Positions 37,073-46,942 of a stretch of 64,000 nt of DNA are shown piece by piece. The position numbers were made by a program, and so were the translations under genes. Each line of letters opens with the position of its first letter. The first letter of the stretch is position 1. Origin of the DNA: Comamonadaceae bacterium UBA2121 (GTDB lineage Bacteria > Pseudomonadota > Gammaproteobacteria > Burkholderiales > Burkholderiaceae_C); NCBI GenBank assembly GCA_002331385.1, contig DCYB01000002.1, forward strand, positions 222,823 through 286,822, read 5' to 3'. The notes under the pieces were generated by a model. It was not told the DNA's origin, did no database searches, and saw only the letters and a list, made by a program, of their open reading frames with translations.

Positions 37073-38247
37073 CTGAGCTTCAGGGTAGTGAGGCCGATGA
37101 GGCACAACAACATGGTGATGATCCAGAAGCGCACGACGACCTGCGTTTCCTTCCATCCGCTTTTCTCGAAATGGTGGTGCAGCGGAGCCATCTTCAGCAG
37201 CCGCCTGCCTTCGCCATAACGCTTTTTCGTGAACTTGAAGTAGGTGACCTGCAACATCACCGACAGAGCTTCCACGACGAAGATGCCACCCATGACGGCG
37301 AGCACGATCTCCTGGCGCACGATCACGGCGATCGTGCCCAGCGCCGCGCCCAAGGCCAGCGCGCCCACGTCTCCCATGAAGACCTGCGCCGGGTGCGTGT
37401 TGAACCACAGGAACGCGAGCCCCGCACCGGCCATGGCGGACGAGAAGATCATCAACTCGCTGGCGCCCGCGATGTGGGGGAACAGCAGGTATTTGGAATA
37501 GCTCACGCTGCCGGTCACATAGGCGAAGATGCCCAGCGACGCGCCCACCATCACCACCGGCATGATGGCCAGGCCATCAAGACCATCGGTCAGGTTCACC
37601 GCGTTGCTCGAACCGACAATCACCAGATAGGTCAGGATCACAAAGCCAAGCACGCCAAGCGGATAGGTCACTTCCTTGAAGAAGGGCACGTTCAGCCCGG
37701 CCTTGGGCGGCAGGTCCAGCGAAAAGCCCGACTGCACCCACGAGATGAACAATTCAAACACGCGCCAGTTGGAGTTCTCGGAGATGCTGAACACCAGATA
37801 CAGCGCTGCCAGCAAGCCGATGACGGATTGCCAGAAATACTTCTCGCGCGAGCGCATGCCCTCGGGGTCTTTGTTCACCACCTTGCGCCAGTCGTCGGCC
37901 CAGCCAATGGCGCCAAAGCCCAGTGTCACGACGAGCACGATCCATACGAATCGGTTGGACAGGTCCGCCCACAGCAATGTCGAGATGGTGATGGCCAGCA
38001 GGATGAGCACGCCGCCCATGGTGGGCGTGCCGCTCTTGGACAGGTGCGACTGCATGGCATACGAGCGGATCGGCTGACCGATCTTGAGCGACGTGAGCAT
38101 GCGGATCACGCGCGGCCCCGCCGCCAGTCCGATGACGAGGGCGGTGAGCGCCGCCATCACGGCACGGAAGGTGATGTACTGGAACACGCGCAGAAAGCCG
38201 AACTCCGGCGACAACCCCTGCAACCATTGAGCGAGCGTCAGCAGCAT
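37069..38247 (-). CDS. mraY: Phospho-MurNAc-pentapeptide translocase
   Basis: 392 residues, ten membrane helices. MraY moves phospho-MurNAc-pentapeptide onto undecaprenyl phosphate, giving lipid I. The KSGTPTMGGVLIL segment, the DDWRKV cytoplasmic loop with catalytic Asp pair, NLTDGLDGLA and the HHHFEKSGWKE motif late in the protein are diagnostic. The start overlaps the murF end by ten bases. Confidence 0.98.
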   Translation of the reverse strand: MLLTLAQWLQGLSPEFGFLRVFQYITFRAVMAALTALVIGLAAGPRVIRMLTSLKIGQPIRSYAMQSHLSKSGTPTMGGVLILLAITISTLLWADLSNRFVWIVLVVTLGFGAIGWADDWRKVVNKDPEGMRSREKYFWQSVIGLLAALYLVFSISENSNWRVFELFISWVQSGFSLDLPPKAGLNVPFFKEVTYPLGVLGFVILTYLVIVGSSNAVNLTDGLDGLAIMPVVMVGASLGIFAYVTGSVSYSKYLLFPHIAGASELMIFSSAMAGAGLAFLWFNTHPAQVFMGDVGALALGAALGTIAVIVRQEIVLAVMGGIFVVEALSVMLQVTYFKFTKKRYGEGRRLLKMAPLHHHFEKSGWKETQVVVRFWIITMLLCLIGLTTLKLR

Positions 38248-39689
38248 GCGACCCCTCCCACGGTGTGACCTTGCACCTTGGTGGTGTCCTGAACGGCTTG
38301 CGCCTGCAGTGCCTGCACCACTTGTTCCATCTTCATGAATCGCGATCCCTTGACCAGTACGCTGCCGACATCCGGCAGGCTGGCCTGCACCGCTGCGAGC
38401 AGCGATGCCATGTCTTCAAAATGCTCAGCCACCGGGCCTGCGGCCTCGGCGGCGTGGGTGCTCAGCGCGCCCAGCGCAAACACCCGGTCGATGCCGCGCT
38501 CGCGCGCATAGGCTCCGGCTTCCGTGTGGAATTGCGGGCCTTGGTCACCGACTTCTCCCATGTCTCCCATCACCAACCACCGGGGCTGCGGCAATGCAGC
38601 CAGCACGTCGATGGCGGCGCGCATGGAGTCGGGGTTGGCGTTGTAGCTATCGTCCACCAGCGTGATGCGGTGGTCCGCCGACAGGCGCAAGACCTGCGCG
38701 CGCGAACGGCCCTTCACCGGCTCGAACTGCGCCAGCCCCTTGCCGATGGCAAACAGCGGCACACCCGCAGCCATCGCACAGGCTGTCGCGGCCAACGCAT
38801 TCGCAATGTTGTGGCGTCCGGCGATGTGCAGTTCGGTCTCAAACGCGCCCTGCGGCGTGTTGATCTGCACTTTCCAGCCATCGCCCAGCCACTGGGCCGT
38901 CGCGCATTGCACGTCGCCCGCGTTCTCGGCAAACATGAGCACACGGCGCGTGCCAGCCAGTTCGCGCCACAGCGGCGTGTAAGTGTCTTCGGCGGGAAAC
39001 ACCGCCACGCCATCGCGCGGCAAGGCGGCGAACACGCTGCCGTTTTCGCGCGCCACGGCTTCCACTGTCTGCATGAACTCCAGGTGCTCGCGCTGCGCGT
39101 TGTTCACCAACGCCACGGTAGGGCGTGTGATGTCGGCCAGATACGCGATCTCGCCCGGATGGTTCATGCCCATCTCGATCACGGCGACTTCGTGCGCCGC
39201 CGTCATGCGCAGCAGCATCAGCGGCACGCCGATGTCGTTATTGAAATTACCCTGCGTGGCGAAGGCGGCATCGCCCTTCCATGCGCGCAGGATGGACGCC
39301 ACCATCTGCGTCACCGTGGTCTTGCCGTTGCTGCCGGTCACGCCGATCAGCGGGCCGTGCCATTGCTTGCGCCAGCCCGCAGCCAGTGCGCCCAATGCTT
39401 CCAATGTGTTGGGCACCTGGATGCCAGGAAGACCCGCTTCCTGCAAGCCACCATGCGCTATGGCAGCGACGGCGCCCGCCTCGTGCGCTTGCGCGAGAAA
39501 GGCGTTGGCATCGAATCGCTCACCCTTCAACGCAACGAACAGATCGCTTGCCGCCAAGGTGCGCGTATCGGTATGCACGCGCCGGAACGGGACGTTGCCG
39601 TCACCCATCAAGCGGGCCGACGGCACGCGCTGGGACACCAGCTCAAACGCCTGCGAGAGCTGCATGAGGGCGGGCTTCATCGGGCTCAT
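38238..39689 (-). CDS. murF: UDP-MurNAc-tripeptide-D-Ala-D-Ala ligase
   Basis: 483 residues. MurF adds D-Ala-D-Ala, made by Ddl, to complete the pentapeptide. The P-loop GSNGKTTVTQM (about residues 118-128), the EMGMNHPGEIAYL block and VDDSYNANPDSM are characteristic of MurF. The ATG at 39689 overlaps the murE stop; internal Met codons at residues 4 and 9 are less likely. Length is normal. Confidence 0.97.
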   Translation of the reverse strand: MSPMKPALMQLSQAFELVSQRVPSARLMGDGNVPFRRVHTDTRTLAASDLFVALKGERFDANAFLAQAHEAGAVAAIAHGGLQEAGLPGIQVPNTLEALGALAAGWRKQWHGPLIGVTGSNGKTTVTQMVASILRAWKGDAAFATQGNFNNDIGVPLMLLRMTAAHEVAVIEMGMNHPGEIAYLADITRPTVALVNNAQREHLEFMQTVEAVARENGSVFAALPRDGVAVFPAEDTYTPLWRELAGTRRVLMFAENAGDVQCATAQWLGDGWKVQINTPQGAFETELHIAGRHNIANALAATACAMAAGVPLFAIGKGLAQFEPVKGRSRAQVLRLSADHRITLVDDSYNANPDSMRAAIDVLAALPQPRWLVMGDMGEVGDQGPQFHTEAGAYARERGIDRVFALGALSTHAAEAAGPVAEHFEDMASLLAAVQASLPDVGSVLVKGSRFMKMEQVVQALQAQAVQDTTKVQGHTVGGVACC

Positions 39690-41194
39690 GCCGCACCTCC
39701 CAACCGTGCCAGCGCCGCACGCGCTTCTTCTATGTCGGAGAAATGATGGCGCTCGCCATGCACTTCCTGATAGTCCTCGTGGCCCTTGCCTGCAATCAGC
39801 ACCACATCATCGGGAGCTGCGCGCGCAATGGTTTCGGCGATGGCGGCTGCACGATCCGCCTGCACACGCAGATTGGCCGCAGGCGTCGTGCCCTGGAGGA
39901 TCTGCGCGATGATGTCCATGGGCACTTCACCGCGCGGGTTGTCGCTGGTGATAACCACTTCCTGAGCCAGTCGCTGCGCCACCGCGCCCATGCGCGGGCG
40001 CTTGGCCGCATCACGATTGCCACCGCAGCCAAACACGCACCAGAGCCTGCCACCACGCTCCTTGGTCATCGGGATCAGTGCCTGCAATGCCTTGTCGAGC
40101 GCGTCGGGTGTGTGCGCATAGTCCACGGCAACCAGAGGCTTGCCTTGCTCCGACAGCCGCTGCATGCGGCCCGGCACGGGCGACAACTGTGCGCAGGCCC
40201 AGAGCGCGTGCTCCAGCGCCACGCCAACCGAGCGCAGCGCGGCAATCACGCCCAACAGGTTGGACACGTTGTACAGGCCGATCATCTGCGTTTGCAGCGT
40301 GAACGAGTGCGCGCCTTCCACCACGGAAAACACCAGCCCTTCGTGGTTGTGGCGAATGTCACGCGCCTTCAGGCGCGCCGGATGCAACAGCGAGACGGTC
40401 CACACGTCGAGTTGCGACGGCTCCAGCTCGGACGCCAATTGCGCGCCGCGCTGATCGTCGATGTTCACCACCGCCGTGCGCAGGCCCGGCCATTCGAATA
40501 GCATGCGCTTGGCCGACCAGTACGCCTCCATCGACGGGTGATAGTCGAGATGGTCCTGCGTCAGGTTGGTGAACATCGCCAGGCGAATGCGCGTGCCAGC
40601 CAGCCGGTGCTCGGCCAGGCCGATGGACGATGCCTCGATGGCGCACGCGCCGATACCGGCCTTCGCAAACTCCGCAAACGCGCGCTGCATGCGCACCGGG
40701 TCAGGTGTCGTGAGGCCGGTGTTTTCCAGCGCACCGGGCAATCCGACGCCCAGCGTGCCGACCAGCGCGCAGCCCTTGTAGGTGAGCACGTCTTCCTGCC
40801 GCGACAGCAGGTTCAAAGCTTCTGCCAGCCACCACGCGGTGCTGGTCTTGCCATTGGTGCCCGTGACCGCCAGCACATCCAGACGCGCCGTCGGGTTGTC
40901 GAACCATGCCGCTGCGATCGGGCCGGTCGCCGCCTTGAGTCCGCGCAGCGCCGCCATGTGCGCGCCGACGAAGCCGAAGGCCTCCACGCCCTCTTGCTCC
41001 ACCAGACAAGCGGTTGCGCCATTGGACAGGGCGTTGCCCACGTGCAGGCGGCCATCGGTTGCCGCACCCGGCCATGCGATGAAGCCGTCACCCGGCTGCA
41101 CCAGACGGCTGTCGGTTTGCAGCGTGCCGGTCACGCGCTCGCGCAGCCAGCGCACGGCGTCCTGCGAGGAGGTCAGGGACAACAGGACGCTCAT
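39686..41194 (-). CDS. murE: UDP-MurNAc-dipeptide-meso-DAP ligase
   Basis: 502 residues. MurE adds the third residue of the stem peptide. The P-loop TGTNGKTSTAWW (about residues 115-126) and EASSIGLAEHRL are typical, and the amino-acid specificity motif reads DNPR (in TSDNPRGEVP). This is the form that selects meso-diaminopimelate and agrees with dapF and mpl in the window. The start overlaps the ftsI stop. Confidence 0.98.
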   Translation of the reverse strand: MSVLLSLTSSQDAVRWLRERVTGTLQTDSRLVQPGDGFIAWPGAATDGRLHVGNALSNGATACLVEQEGVEAFGFVGAHMAALRGLKAATGPIAAAWFDNPTARLDVLAVTGTNGKTSTAWWLAEALNLLSRQEDVLTYKGCALVGTLGVGLPGALENTGLTTPDPVRMQRAFAEFAKAGIGACAIEASSIGLAEHRLAGTRIRLAMFTNLTQDHLDYHPSMEAYWSAKRMLFEWPGLRTAVVNIDDQRGAQLASELEPSQLDVWTVSLLHPARLKARDIRHNHEGLVFSVVEGAHSFTLQTQMIGLYNVSNLLGVIAALRSVGVALEHALWACAQLSPVPGRMQRLSEQGKPLVAVDYAHTPDALDKALQALIPMTKERGGRLWCVFGCGGNRDAAKRPRMGAVAQRLAQEVVITSDNPRGEVPMDIIAQILQGTTPAANLRVQADRAAAIAETIARAAPDDVVLIAGKGHEDYQEVHGERHHFSDIEEARAALARLGGAA

Positions 41195-42939
41195 AGCGGC
41201 TCCTCCACGGGGTCGCTGACGATTTGCGGACGCACCGCCATGTCGGGAGGAACGCCCATCATGCGCAGCGTCTGCTGCACGACTTCACTGAATACGGGCG
41301 CTGCCACGATACCGCCATAAGGCGAGCCGACGGTCGGCTCGTCAATCATCACGGCCACGATGATGCGTGGGTTGTCGATGGGTGCCATGCCGGTGAACCA
41401 GCCTCGGTACTTGCCGATGGCATAGCTCTTCCCCACCTGCTTGCGTGCAGTGCCGGACTTGCCGCCCACGGAATAGCCAATCGTCTGCGCGCGCTGACCG
41501 GTACCGCCGGGGCCGGCGGCCATCTGCAGCATCTTGCGCACCTGCTGCGCCGTGCTTTGGGAAAACACCGGCACGCCAATCGGCGGCTGCGAGCTCTTGA
41601 GCATGGTGGCCGGAATCACCTGACCGTCATTGGAAAAAACCGTATAGCCGCGCGCCATCTGGAACAGGCTGGCCGACAGGCCGTAGCCGTATGACATCGT
41701 GGCCTGCTCGATTGGCCGCCAGGTCTTGTACGGGCGCAGACGGCCGCTGACCGCGCCGGGGAACGTGATTTGCGGCTTCTGGCCGAAACCTGCGGCGGAG
41801 AACGTCTCCCACATTTCCTTGGCGGGCAGCGTCATGGCGATCTTGGTCGTGCCAACGTTGCTGGATTTCTGGATCACGCCCTCCACGGTCAACGCGCCGT
41901 AGTTGTGCGTGTCGGAAATGGTGGAGCCCGTGATGTTGATGCGACCGGGTGTCGTGTCAATCACCGACGTGGGCTTCACCCGGTTGGTGTTGAGTGCAAG
42001 GCCGATGGTGAAGGGCTTCATGGTCGAGCCCGGCTCGAACACGTCGGTGAGCGCGCGATTGCGCAACTGCTCGCCGGTCAGGTTCTTGCGATTGCCGGGG
42101 TCGTAGCTCGGGTAGTTGGCCAGCGCCAGCACTTCGCCGGTATGCGCATCGATCACCACCACGCTGCCGGCCTTGGCCTTCTTTTCGATCACAGTGTCGC
42201 GCAGCTTCTGATAGGCAAAGAACTGCACTTTGCTGTCCACCGCCAGAGTGATGTCCTTGCCGTCCACGGGCGGCACTTCGTTGCCGACCTCCTCGACCAC
42301 ACGGCCCAGTCGGTCCTTGATCACGCGGCGCTGGCCCGGCTTGCCTGCCAGGTCCTTGTCGAACGCGAGTTCCATGCCTTCCTGACCGTGGTCTTCCACG
42401 TTCGTGAAGCCGACGATGTGCGCGGCTGGCTCCCCTTCGGGATATTGGCGCTTGTATTCCTTGCGCTGGTAGATGCCTTTGATGCCGAGGGCCTGGATCT
42501 CCTGCCCCACATTCCAGTCGAGCTGGCGCTTGATCCACACAAACGTCTTGTCCTCATCGGCCAGCTTGGCCTTGAGCGAGGACAGCGGAATGTCCGCCAG
42601 TTTGGCCAGCTTCTTGAGCTTGGCCTGCACCTCGGGATCTTCCAGCTCCACGTCTTCCGGAATGGCCCAGATGCTGGCAGCGGGCACACTTGACGCGAGG
42701 ATCAGTCCATTGCGATCCAGAATGCGGCCACGGTTGGCGGGCAGCTCCAGCGTGCGCGCAAAGCGCACTTCACCCTGACGCTGGAAAAAATCGTTGCCAA
42801 TCACCTGCACGTAGGCCGCGCGCCCGGCTAGGCCGACAAAGCCCAGCGCCACCATGGCGACGATGAACTTACTGCGCCAGACGGGGGTCTTGCTGGCGAG
42901 CAGAGGGCTGGAGGTGTAGTTGACGCTGCGTGAGCTCAC
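41191..42939 (-). CDS. ftsI: Septal peptidoglycan transpeptidase FtsI (PBP3)
   Basis: 582 residues from GTG 42939, which overlaps the ftsL stop (GTGA). A cytoplasmic head and one membrane helix (about residues 24-42) are followed by a dimerisation domain and a transpeptidase domain. The active-site triad is STMK (in EPGSTMKPF, catalytic Ser), SSN (KSSNVGT) and KSGTA (GGKSGTARK). It crosslinks septal peptidoglycan made by FtsW and is a beta-lactam target. Confidence 0.98.
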   Translation of the reverse strand: MSSRSVNYTSSPLLASKTPVWRSKFIVAMVALGFVGLAGRAAYVQVIGNDFFQRQGEVRFARTLELPANRGRILDRNGLILASSVPAASIWAIPEDVELEDPEVQAKLKKLAKLADIPLSSLKAKLADEDKTFVWIKRQLDWNVGQEIQALGIKGIYQRKEYKRQYPEGEPAAHIVGFTNVEDHGQEGMELAFDKDLAGKPGQRRVIKDRLGRVVEEVGNEVPPVDGKDITLAVDSKVQFFAYQKLRDTVIEKKAKAGSVVVIDAHTGEVLALANYPSYDPGNRKNLTGEQLRNRALTDVFEPGSTMKPFTIGLALNTNRVKPTSVIDTTPGRINITGSTISDTHNYGALTVEGVIQKSSNVGTTKIAMTLPAKEMWETFSAAGFGQKPQITFPGAVSGRLRPYKTWRPIEQATMSYGYGLSASLFQMARGYTVFSNDGQVIPATMLKSSQPPIGVPVFSQSTAQQVRKMLQMAAGPGGTGQRAQTIGYSVGGKSGTARKQVGKSYAIGKYRGWFTGMAPIDNPRIIVAVMIDEPTVGSPYGGIVAAPVFSEVVQQTLRMMGVPPDMAVRPQIVSDPVEEPL

Positions 42940-43268
42940 CGGCGCCTCCCCGGCTGTGTCGACGTCGGGTCAGGCAGCTCGCTGGCCATCACCATGGGCA
43001 CGGGCGATCCGTCGTCCGCCACATATTGCGTGATGGCCGGTGTGGCCGATTTCATTTGCAGCTTCTCGCGCGCCATGGTCTCCACGCGCAAGGGCGTGGC
43101 CTGCGCACGCTTTTCCACTTGCAGCCGCTGGTGTTCGGTTTCGAGGCGGCGCGCCTCGGCCTGCGCCCGGTCGAGTTCCGTGAACAATCGACGCGACTCG
43201 TACTGCGAGTGCACCAGATACATGGCACTCGCCATCACGGCCAGCAGGAGCAGGAAATTCAGGCGCAT
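42936..43268 (-). CDS. ftsL: Cell division protein FtsL
   Basis: 110 residues from ATG 43268, which overlaps the rsmH stop as TGATG; a GTG one codon upstream is also possible. A very short head, one membrane helix (about residues 3-20) and a periplasmic coiled coil (ELDRAQAEARRLETEHQRLQVEKR) match FtsL, which joins FtsB and FtsQ in the divisome. Sequence is poorly conserved, so the call leans on topology and position between rsmH and ftsI. Confidence 0.94.
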   Translation of the reverse strand: MRLNFLLLLAVMASAMYLVHSQYESRRLFTELDRAQAEARRLETEHQRLQVEKRAQATPLRVETMAREKLQMKSATPAITQYVADDGSPVPMVMASELPDPTSTQPGRRR

Positions 43269-44194
43269 CACGCAGGCACCTCCGTGCGCTCGGCCACGCG
43301 CATGACGGCGCTGCGTGCACGCGGATTGGCGGACACCTCGGCCTCGCCCGGCTTGATGCGATCGAGCGCCACGAGGCGCATCGGCGTTGGCGGCGCGAAC
43401 GGAGCGCGCCGGTCATACACCTCTTTGGAGTGCAGCGCGATGAACTGCTTGACGATGCGGTCTTCCAGCGAGTGAAAGCTGATCACCACGAGCCGGCCAC
43501 CCGGCTTGAGCACCGTGAGGCTGGCGGCTAGCGCCTGTTGCAGTTCTTCAAGCTCGGCGTTGATGAAAATCCGAAGAGCTTGAAATGTGCGCGTTGCAGG
43601 GTTCTGGCCCGGCTCGCGGGTTTTGACCGCGCCAGCCACGATGTCGGCCAGTTCGGAGGTGTTTGTAATTGGACCCCGTGTCTCGCGCCAAGCAACAATC
43701 GCCTTTGCAATGGGGCCAGCAAACCGTTCTTCGCCGTAGTCACGTATCACCTCCGCTATCTGCTTTGCTTCCGCCTCTGCCAACCACTGGGCCACACTTT
43801 CACCACGGGTGGTGTCCATGCGCATGTCCAGCGGGCCTTCGAAGCGGAAGCTGAAGCCACGCTCCGGATCGTCAATCTGCGGCGAACTCACCCCCAGATC
43901 CAGCAGCACGCCGTCTACGCTTGCCGGGGGGATTTCGTCGAGATTCCTGAAGCCTTCGTGCCGAATGGAAAAACGCGCATCGGCGATGCGCGTTGCGGCT
44001 TCGATGGCCTGGGGGTCTTTGTCGAAGGCCACCAGGTGCCCTTGCGGTCCGAGCCGCGAGAGAATGAGCCGCGAATGCCCTCCGCGCCCGAAGGTGCCAT
44101 CCACATAGGTGGCGTCGGGCGGATGACCGGGTGCAACGAGGGCATCAACGGCCTCGTTGAGCAGGACGGTGGTGTGCAGCAATGGCTGATTCAC
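43268..44194 (-). CDS. rsmH: 16S rRNA m4C1402 methyltransferase
   Basis: 308 residues from GTG 44194. RsmH (MraW) methylates N4 of C1402 in 16S rRNA. The N-terminal LLHTTVLLNEAVDAL, the SAM-binding YVDGTFGRGGHSRLIL (about residues 31-46), the DLGVSSPQID block and the C-terminal VISFHSLEDRIVK are diagnostic. Length is normal. It lies nine bases downstream of mraZ. Confidence 0.97.
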   Translation of the reverse strand: MNQPLLHTTVLLNEAVDALVAPGHPPDATYVDGTFGRGGHSRLILSRLGPQGHLVAFDKDPQAIEAATRIADARFSIRHEGFRNLDEIPPASVDGVLLDLGVSSPQIDDPERGFSFRFEGPLDMRMDTTRGESVAQWLAEAEAKQIAEVIRDYGEERFAGPIAKAIVAWRETRGPITNTSELADIVAGAVKTREPGQNPATRTFQALRIFINAELEELQQALAASLTVLKPGGRLVVISFHSLEDRIVKQFIALHSKEVYDRRAPFAPPTPMRLVALDRIKPGEAEVSANPRARSAVMRVAERTEVPA

Positions 44195-44203
44195 GCGCGC
44201 CCC

Positions 44204-44632
44204 TTAAAAAGAAAAGTCCTTGAAGACGTCCGGCATCTCACCTTGCATCGCCTGGGCTTCTTCGGCGTCGTACTTCGCCTTGTCCCACAGCTCAAAGTGA
44301 TTGCCCATGCCCAGCAGCATGGTCTCCTTGCTGATGCCCGCTGCCTCACGCAGCTCGGGCGAGATCAACACGCGGCCCGTGGCGTCCATCTCCACGTCCA
44401 TCGCGTTGCCCAGAAAAATGCGCTTCCACCACTGCGCCTGCATCGGCAGTTGCGCGATACGTTCGCGGAATTTCTCCCATTCAGGACGGGGAAACACCAT
44501 CAGGCAGCCATGGGGGTGTTTGGTGATCGTGAGCTGGCCAGAAGCGTTCGCCATGAGGACGTCACGATGCCGGGTCGGTACTGATAACCGACCCTTCGCA
44601 TCGAGATTAATGGAAGACGCCCCTTGAAACAC
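44204..44632 (-). CDS. mraZ: Transcriptional regulator MraZ
   Basis: 142 residues from GTG 44632, beginning with the family pattern MFQGASSINLDAKGRLSVPTRHRD. MraZ contains two SpoVT/AbrB-like swapped-hairpin motifs (second at about residues 80-100, MDATGRVLISPELREAAG) and represses its own division cluster by binding repeats in the promoter. No clear Shine-Dalgarno precedes the GTG. It is the first gene of the mraZ-ftsZ run. Confidence 0.96.
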   Translation of the reverse strand: MFQGASSINLDAKGRLSVPTRHRDVLMANASGQLTITKHPHGCLMVFPRPEWEKFRERIAQLPMQAQWWKRIFLGNAMDVEMDATGRVLISPELREAAGISKETMLLGMGNHFELWDKAKYDAEEAQAMQGEMPDVFKDFSF

Positions 44633-44707
44633 CGGTAGACCCCAGTTGGATTGCCCTCAATTCTGAGGCTTGAAGGCACTTTTCACCACTTAATTGCACT
44701 TTTTTGC

Positions 44708-44735
44708 ACTGTAGCAGGAAAAGAACACCGCGCAA
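44708..44735 (-). promoter_or_regulatory. Predicted promoter of the mraZ-ftsZ cluster
   Basis: On the minus strand TTGCGC (44735-44730), a 16-base spacer and an extended -10, TGCTACAGT, with the hexamer at 44713-44708. Transcription would begin near 44701, about 70 bases before mraZ. The typical multiple TGGGN MraZ boxes are not evident; only one TGGGG lies close to the start codon. Confidence 0.5.
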
Positions 44736-44883
44736 GAGGTCAAGCAACACAAATTTGCAATGAAATCAAGGACTTAGACCGGGTTTTGCAAGATGGATAG
44801 CAGATAAAACCCTTATGTATTAAGCACTTAGAGTTGGTAGTCAAAGTGACACATGAGGCTTTAGGCCCGGACTGACTATTCCG

Positions 44884-46200
44884 TCAGAGAATGTATCTAG
44901 TCAAATCCTCATTCTGACTAAGGGCCTGCAGTCGGTCATTCACATAGGCCGCGTCGATGGTCACGGTCTGCCCGGAGAGCTTCACAGCGTCGAAGCTGAC
45001 CTCGTCCAGCAAACGCTCCATCACGGTGGAAAGGCGGCGTGCGCCGATGTTTTCCGTGCGCTCGTTCACTTCGAATGCGATGTGCGCCAGCCGCGTGATG
45101 CCTTCGGGCATGAAGGACAGGCTCACCCCTTCGGTCGCCAGCAGCGCCTGGTACTGCTTGACCAGCGATGCGTGCGTCTGCGTGAGGATGGCCTCAAAGT
45201 CCTGCACCGAGAGCGACTCCAACTCCACGCGAATCGGAAAACGACCTTGCAGCTCGGGAATCAGATCGCTCGGCTTGGCCAGGTGGAACGCGCCCGAGGC
45301 GATGAACAGCATGTGATCGGTCTTCACCATGCCGTATTTGGTGGACACGGTCGTGCCTTCGACCAGCGGCAGCAGATCGCGCTGCACGCCTTGGCGGGAC
45401 ACGTCGGAGCCCGAAGCCTCCTGCCGCGTGGCCACCTTGTCGATCTCGTCGATGAAGACAATGCCGTTCTGCTCCGCATTCGCCAGCGCGCGCGTCTTCA
45501 CGTCGTCTTCGTTCACCAGCTTGGCGGCTTCTTCGTCGGTCAGCAGCTTGAGCGCTTCCGCGATCTTGAGCTTGCGCGTCTTGCGGCGCTCGCCGCCCAT
45601 CTGGCTGAACATGCCGCGCAATTGCTCGGTCATCTCTTCCATGCCTTGCGGGCCCATGATTTCGAGCTGCGGGCGGGCTTCGGCGAGATCGATCTCGATC
45701 TCCTTGTCATCGAGCTGCCCCTCGCGCAGCTTCTTGCGAAAGCTCTGGCGCGCCGCGCCGTCGGGCACCGGCTCGGTGCCGCGCGCCTGCGGGATCAGCA
45801 CATCGAGGATGCGCTCCTCTGCCGCATCTTCGGCGCGCATGCGCAGCTTTTTCATGTCCGCTTCGCGCGTCTGCTTGACGGCGATCTCCACCAGATCGCG
45901 CACGATGGAATCCACGTCCTTGCCAACGTAGCCGACCTCGGTGAACTTGGTCGCCTCGACCTTGATGAAGGGCGCATCCGCCAGCCGCGCCAGACGCCGA
46001 GCGATCTCGGTCTTGCCCACGCCCGTCGGGCCGATCATGAGGATGTTCTTCGGCGTGATTTCGTGGCGCAGGCTGGCATCCACCTGCTGGCGACGCCAGC
46101 GGTTGCGCAGCGCAATGGCAACGGCGCGCTTGGCGCTGTTCTGGCCGACGATGTGGTTGTCGAGTTCAGAGACGATTTCTTGCGGAGTCATTGAGTACAT
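44884..46200 (-). CDS. hslU: HslU ATPase of the HslVU protease
   Basis: 438 residues. HslU is the AAA+ unfoldase that feeds proteins into the HslV peptidase. Walker A is GPTGVGKTEIARRLA (about residues 55-69), Walker B is VFIDEIDKV, the pore loop region and the long I domain (about residues 110-240) are present, and the C-terminal LTRYIL tail inserts into HslV. An internal ATG at 46191 is an alternative start. hslV lies about 190 bases upstream on the same strand. Confidence 0.97.
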   Translation of the reverse strand: MYSMTPQEIVSELDNHIVGQNSAKRAVAIALRNRWRRQQVDASLRHEITPKNILMIGPTGVGKTEIARRLARLADAPFIKVEATKFTEVGYVGKDVDSIVRDLVEIAVKQTREADMKKLRMRAEDAAEERILDVLIPQARGTEPVPDGAARQSFRKKLREGQLDDKEIEIDLAEARPQLEIMGPQGMEEMTEQLRGMFSQMGGERRKTRKLKIAEALKLLTDEEAAKLVNEDDVKTRALANAEQNGIVFIDEIDKVATRQEASGSDVSRQGVQRDLLPLVEGTTVSTKYGMVKTDHMLFIASGAFHLAKPSDLIPELQGRFPIRVELESLSVQDFEAILTQTHASLVKQYQALLATEGVSLSFMPEGITRLAHIAFEVNERTENIGARRLSTVMERLLDEVSFDAVKLSGQTVTIDAAYVNDRLQALSQNEDLTRYIL

Positions 46201-46213
46201 GATTTCCTCGGCG

Positions 46214-46230
46214 CGAAGCCTGCGGCTTCG
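46214..46230 (-). other. Small hairpin between hslV and hslU
   Basis: CGAAGCC-TGC-GGCTTCG forms a perfect seven-pair stem just before the hslU start, in a 187-base gap that holds no gene. It may affect hslU translation or mRNA processing. Confidence 0.4.
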
Positions 46231-46387
46231 ATGGGAGCATTCATTGGGAGCGGGCCAACCGTTGCGCAGCGATGCGCCTCAACAACCGTTTGCCAGCCAC
46301 TTGGAGGGGATCTGCCCGGGCTTCACAGGAGTCGCTTGGGCTTGCGGCGCAGCGCCTGGGCCCACCGGAGGCCTCAAGGCATGGGCC

Positions 46388-46933
46388 TCACAGCGTTTCG
46401 ACGGTGTGGTGCATGTTGGTGTAGATGCACAGCTCGCCGGCAATCTCCAGCGATCTGCGCACGATGTCTTGCGCAGACATGTCGGTATTGTTCAGCAGCG
46501 CCTTGGCCGCCGAGTGCGCATAGGCACCGCCCGAGCCGATGGCGACGATGCCCTGCTCGGGCTCCAGCACGTCGCCGTTGCCGGTGATGATGAGGGATGC
46601 TGTCTCGTCCGCCACGGCGAGCATGGCCTCCAGCCGGCGCAGCACGCGGTCGGTGCGCCATTCCTTGGTGAGTTCGATGGCCGAGCGGGTGAGTTGGCCG
46701 TTGTGCTTTTCCAGCTTGGCCTCGAAACGCTCGAACAGGGTGAAGGCGTCGGCCGTGGCTCCGGCAAAACCTGCCAGTACCTTGCCGTTGTAGAGCTTGC
46801 GCACCTTGCGCGCCGTGCCTTTGACGACGATGTTGCCGAGGGTGACCTGGCCGTCGCCACCGATGGCGACCTGGATGCCGTCGGGTGTTTCGCGACGGAC
46901 GCTGAGAATGGTGGTGCCGTGATACTGTTCCAT
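46388..46933 (-). CDS. hslV: HslV peptidase of the HslVU protease
   Basis: 181 residues from ATG 46933 (MEQYHGTTILSVRR); the longer in-frame start at 46969 lies in the presumed promoter. HslV is a proteasome-like peptidase whose short propeptide is removed to expose an N-terminal Thr, here the first Thr of TTILSVRR. The conserved GGDGQVTLGN and IAIGSGG-type sequence (VAIGSGGAYAHSAA) are present. No Shine-Dalgarno is visible. Confidence 0.96.
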   Translation of the reverse strand: MEQYHGTTILSVRRETPDGIQVAIGGDGQVTLGNIVVKGTARKVRKLYNGKVLAGFAGATADAFTLFERFEAKLEKHNGQLTRSAIELTKEWRTDRVLRRLEAMLAVADETASLIITGNGDVLEPEQGIVAIGSGGAYAHSAAKALLNNTDMSAQDIVRRSLEIAGELCIYTNMHHTVETL

Positions 46934-46942
46934 GGCTGTGGC

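Noticed and set aside
44633..44707. MraZ operator boxes
   Set aside because: Only one TGGGG occurs; the expected set of spaced TGGGN repeats is not seen.
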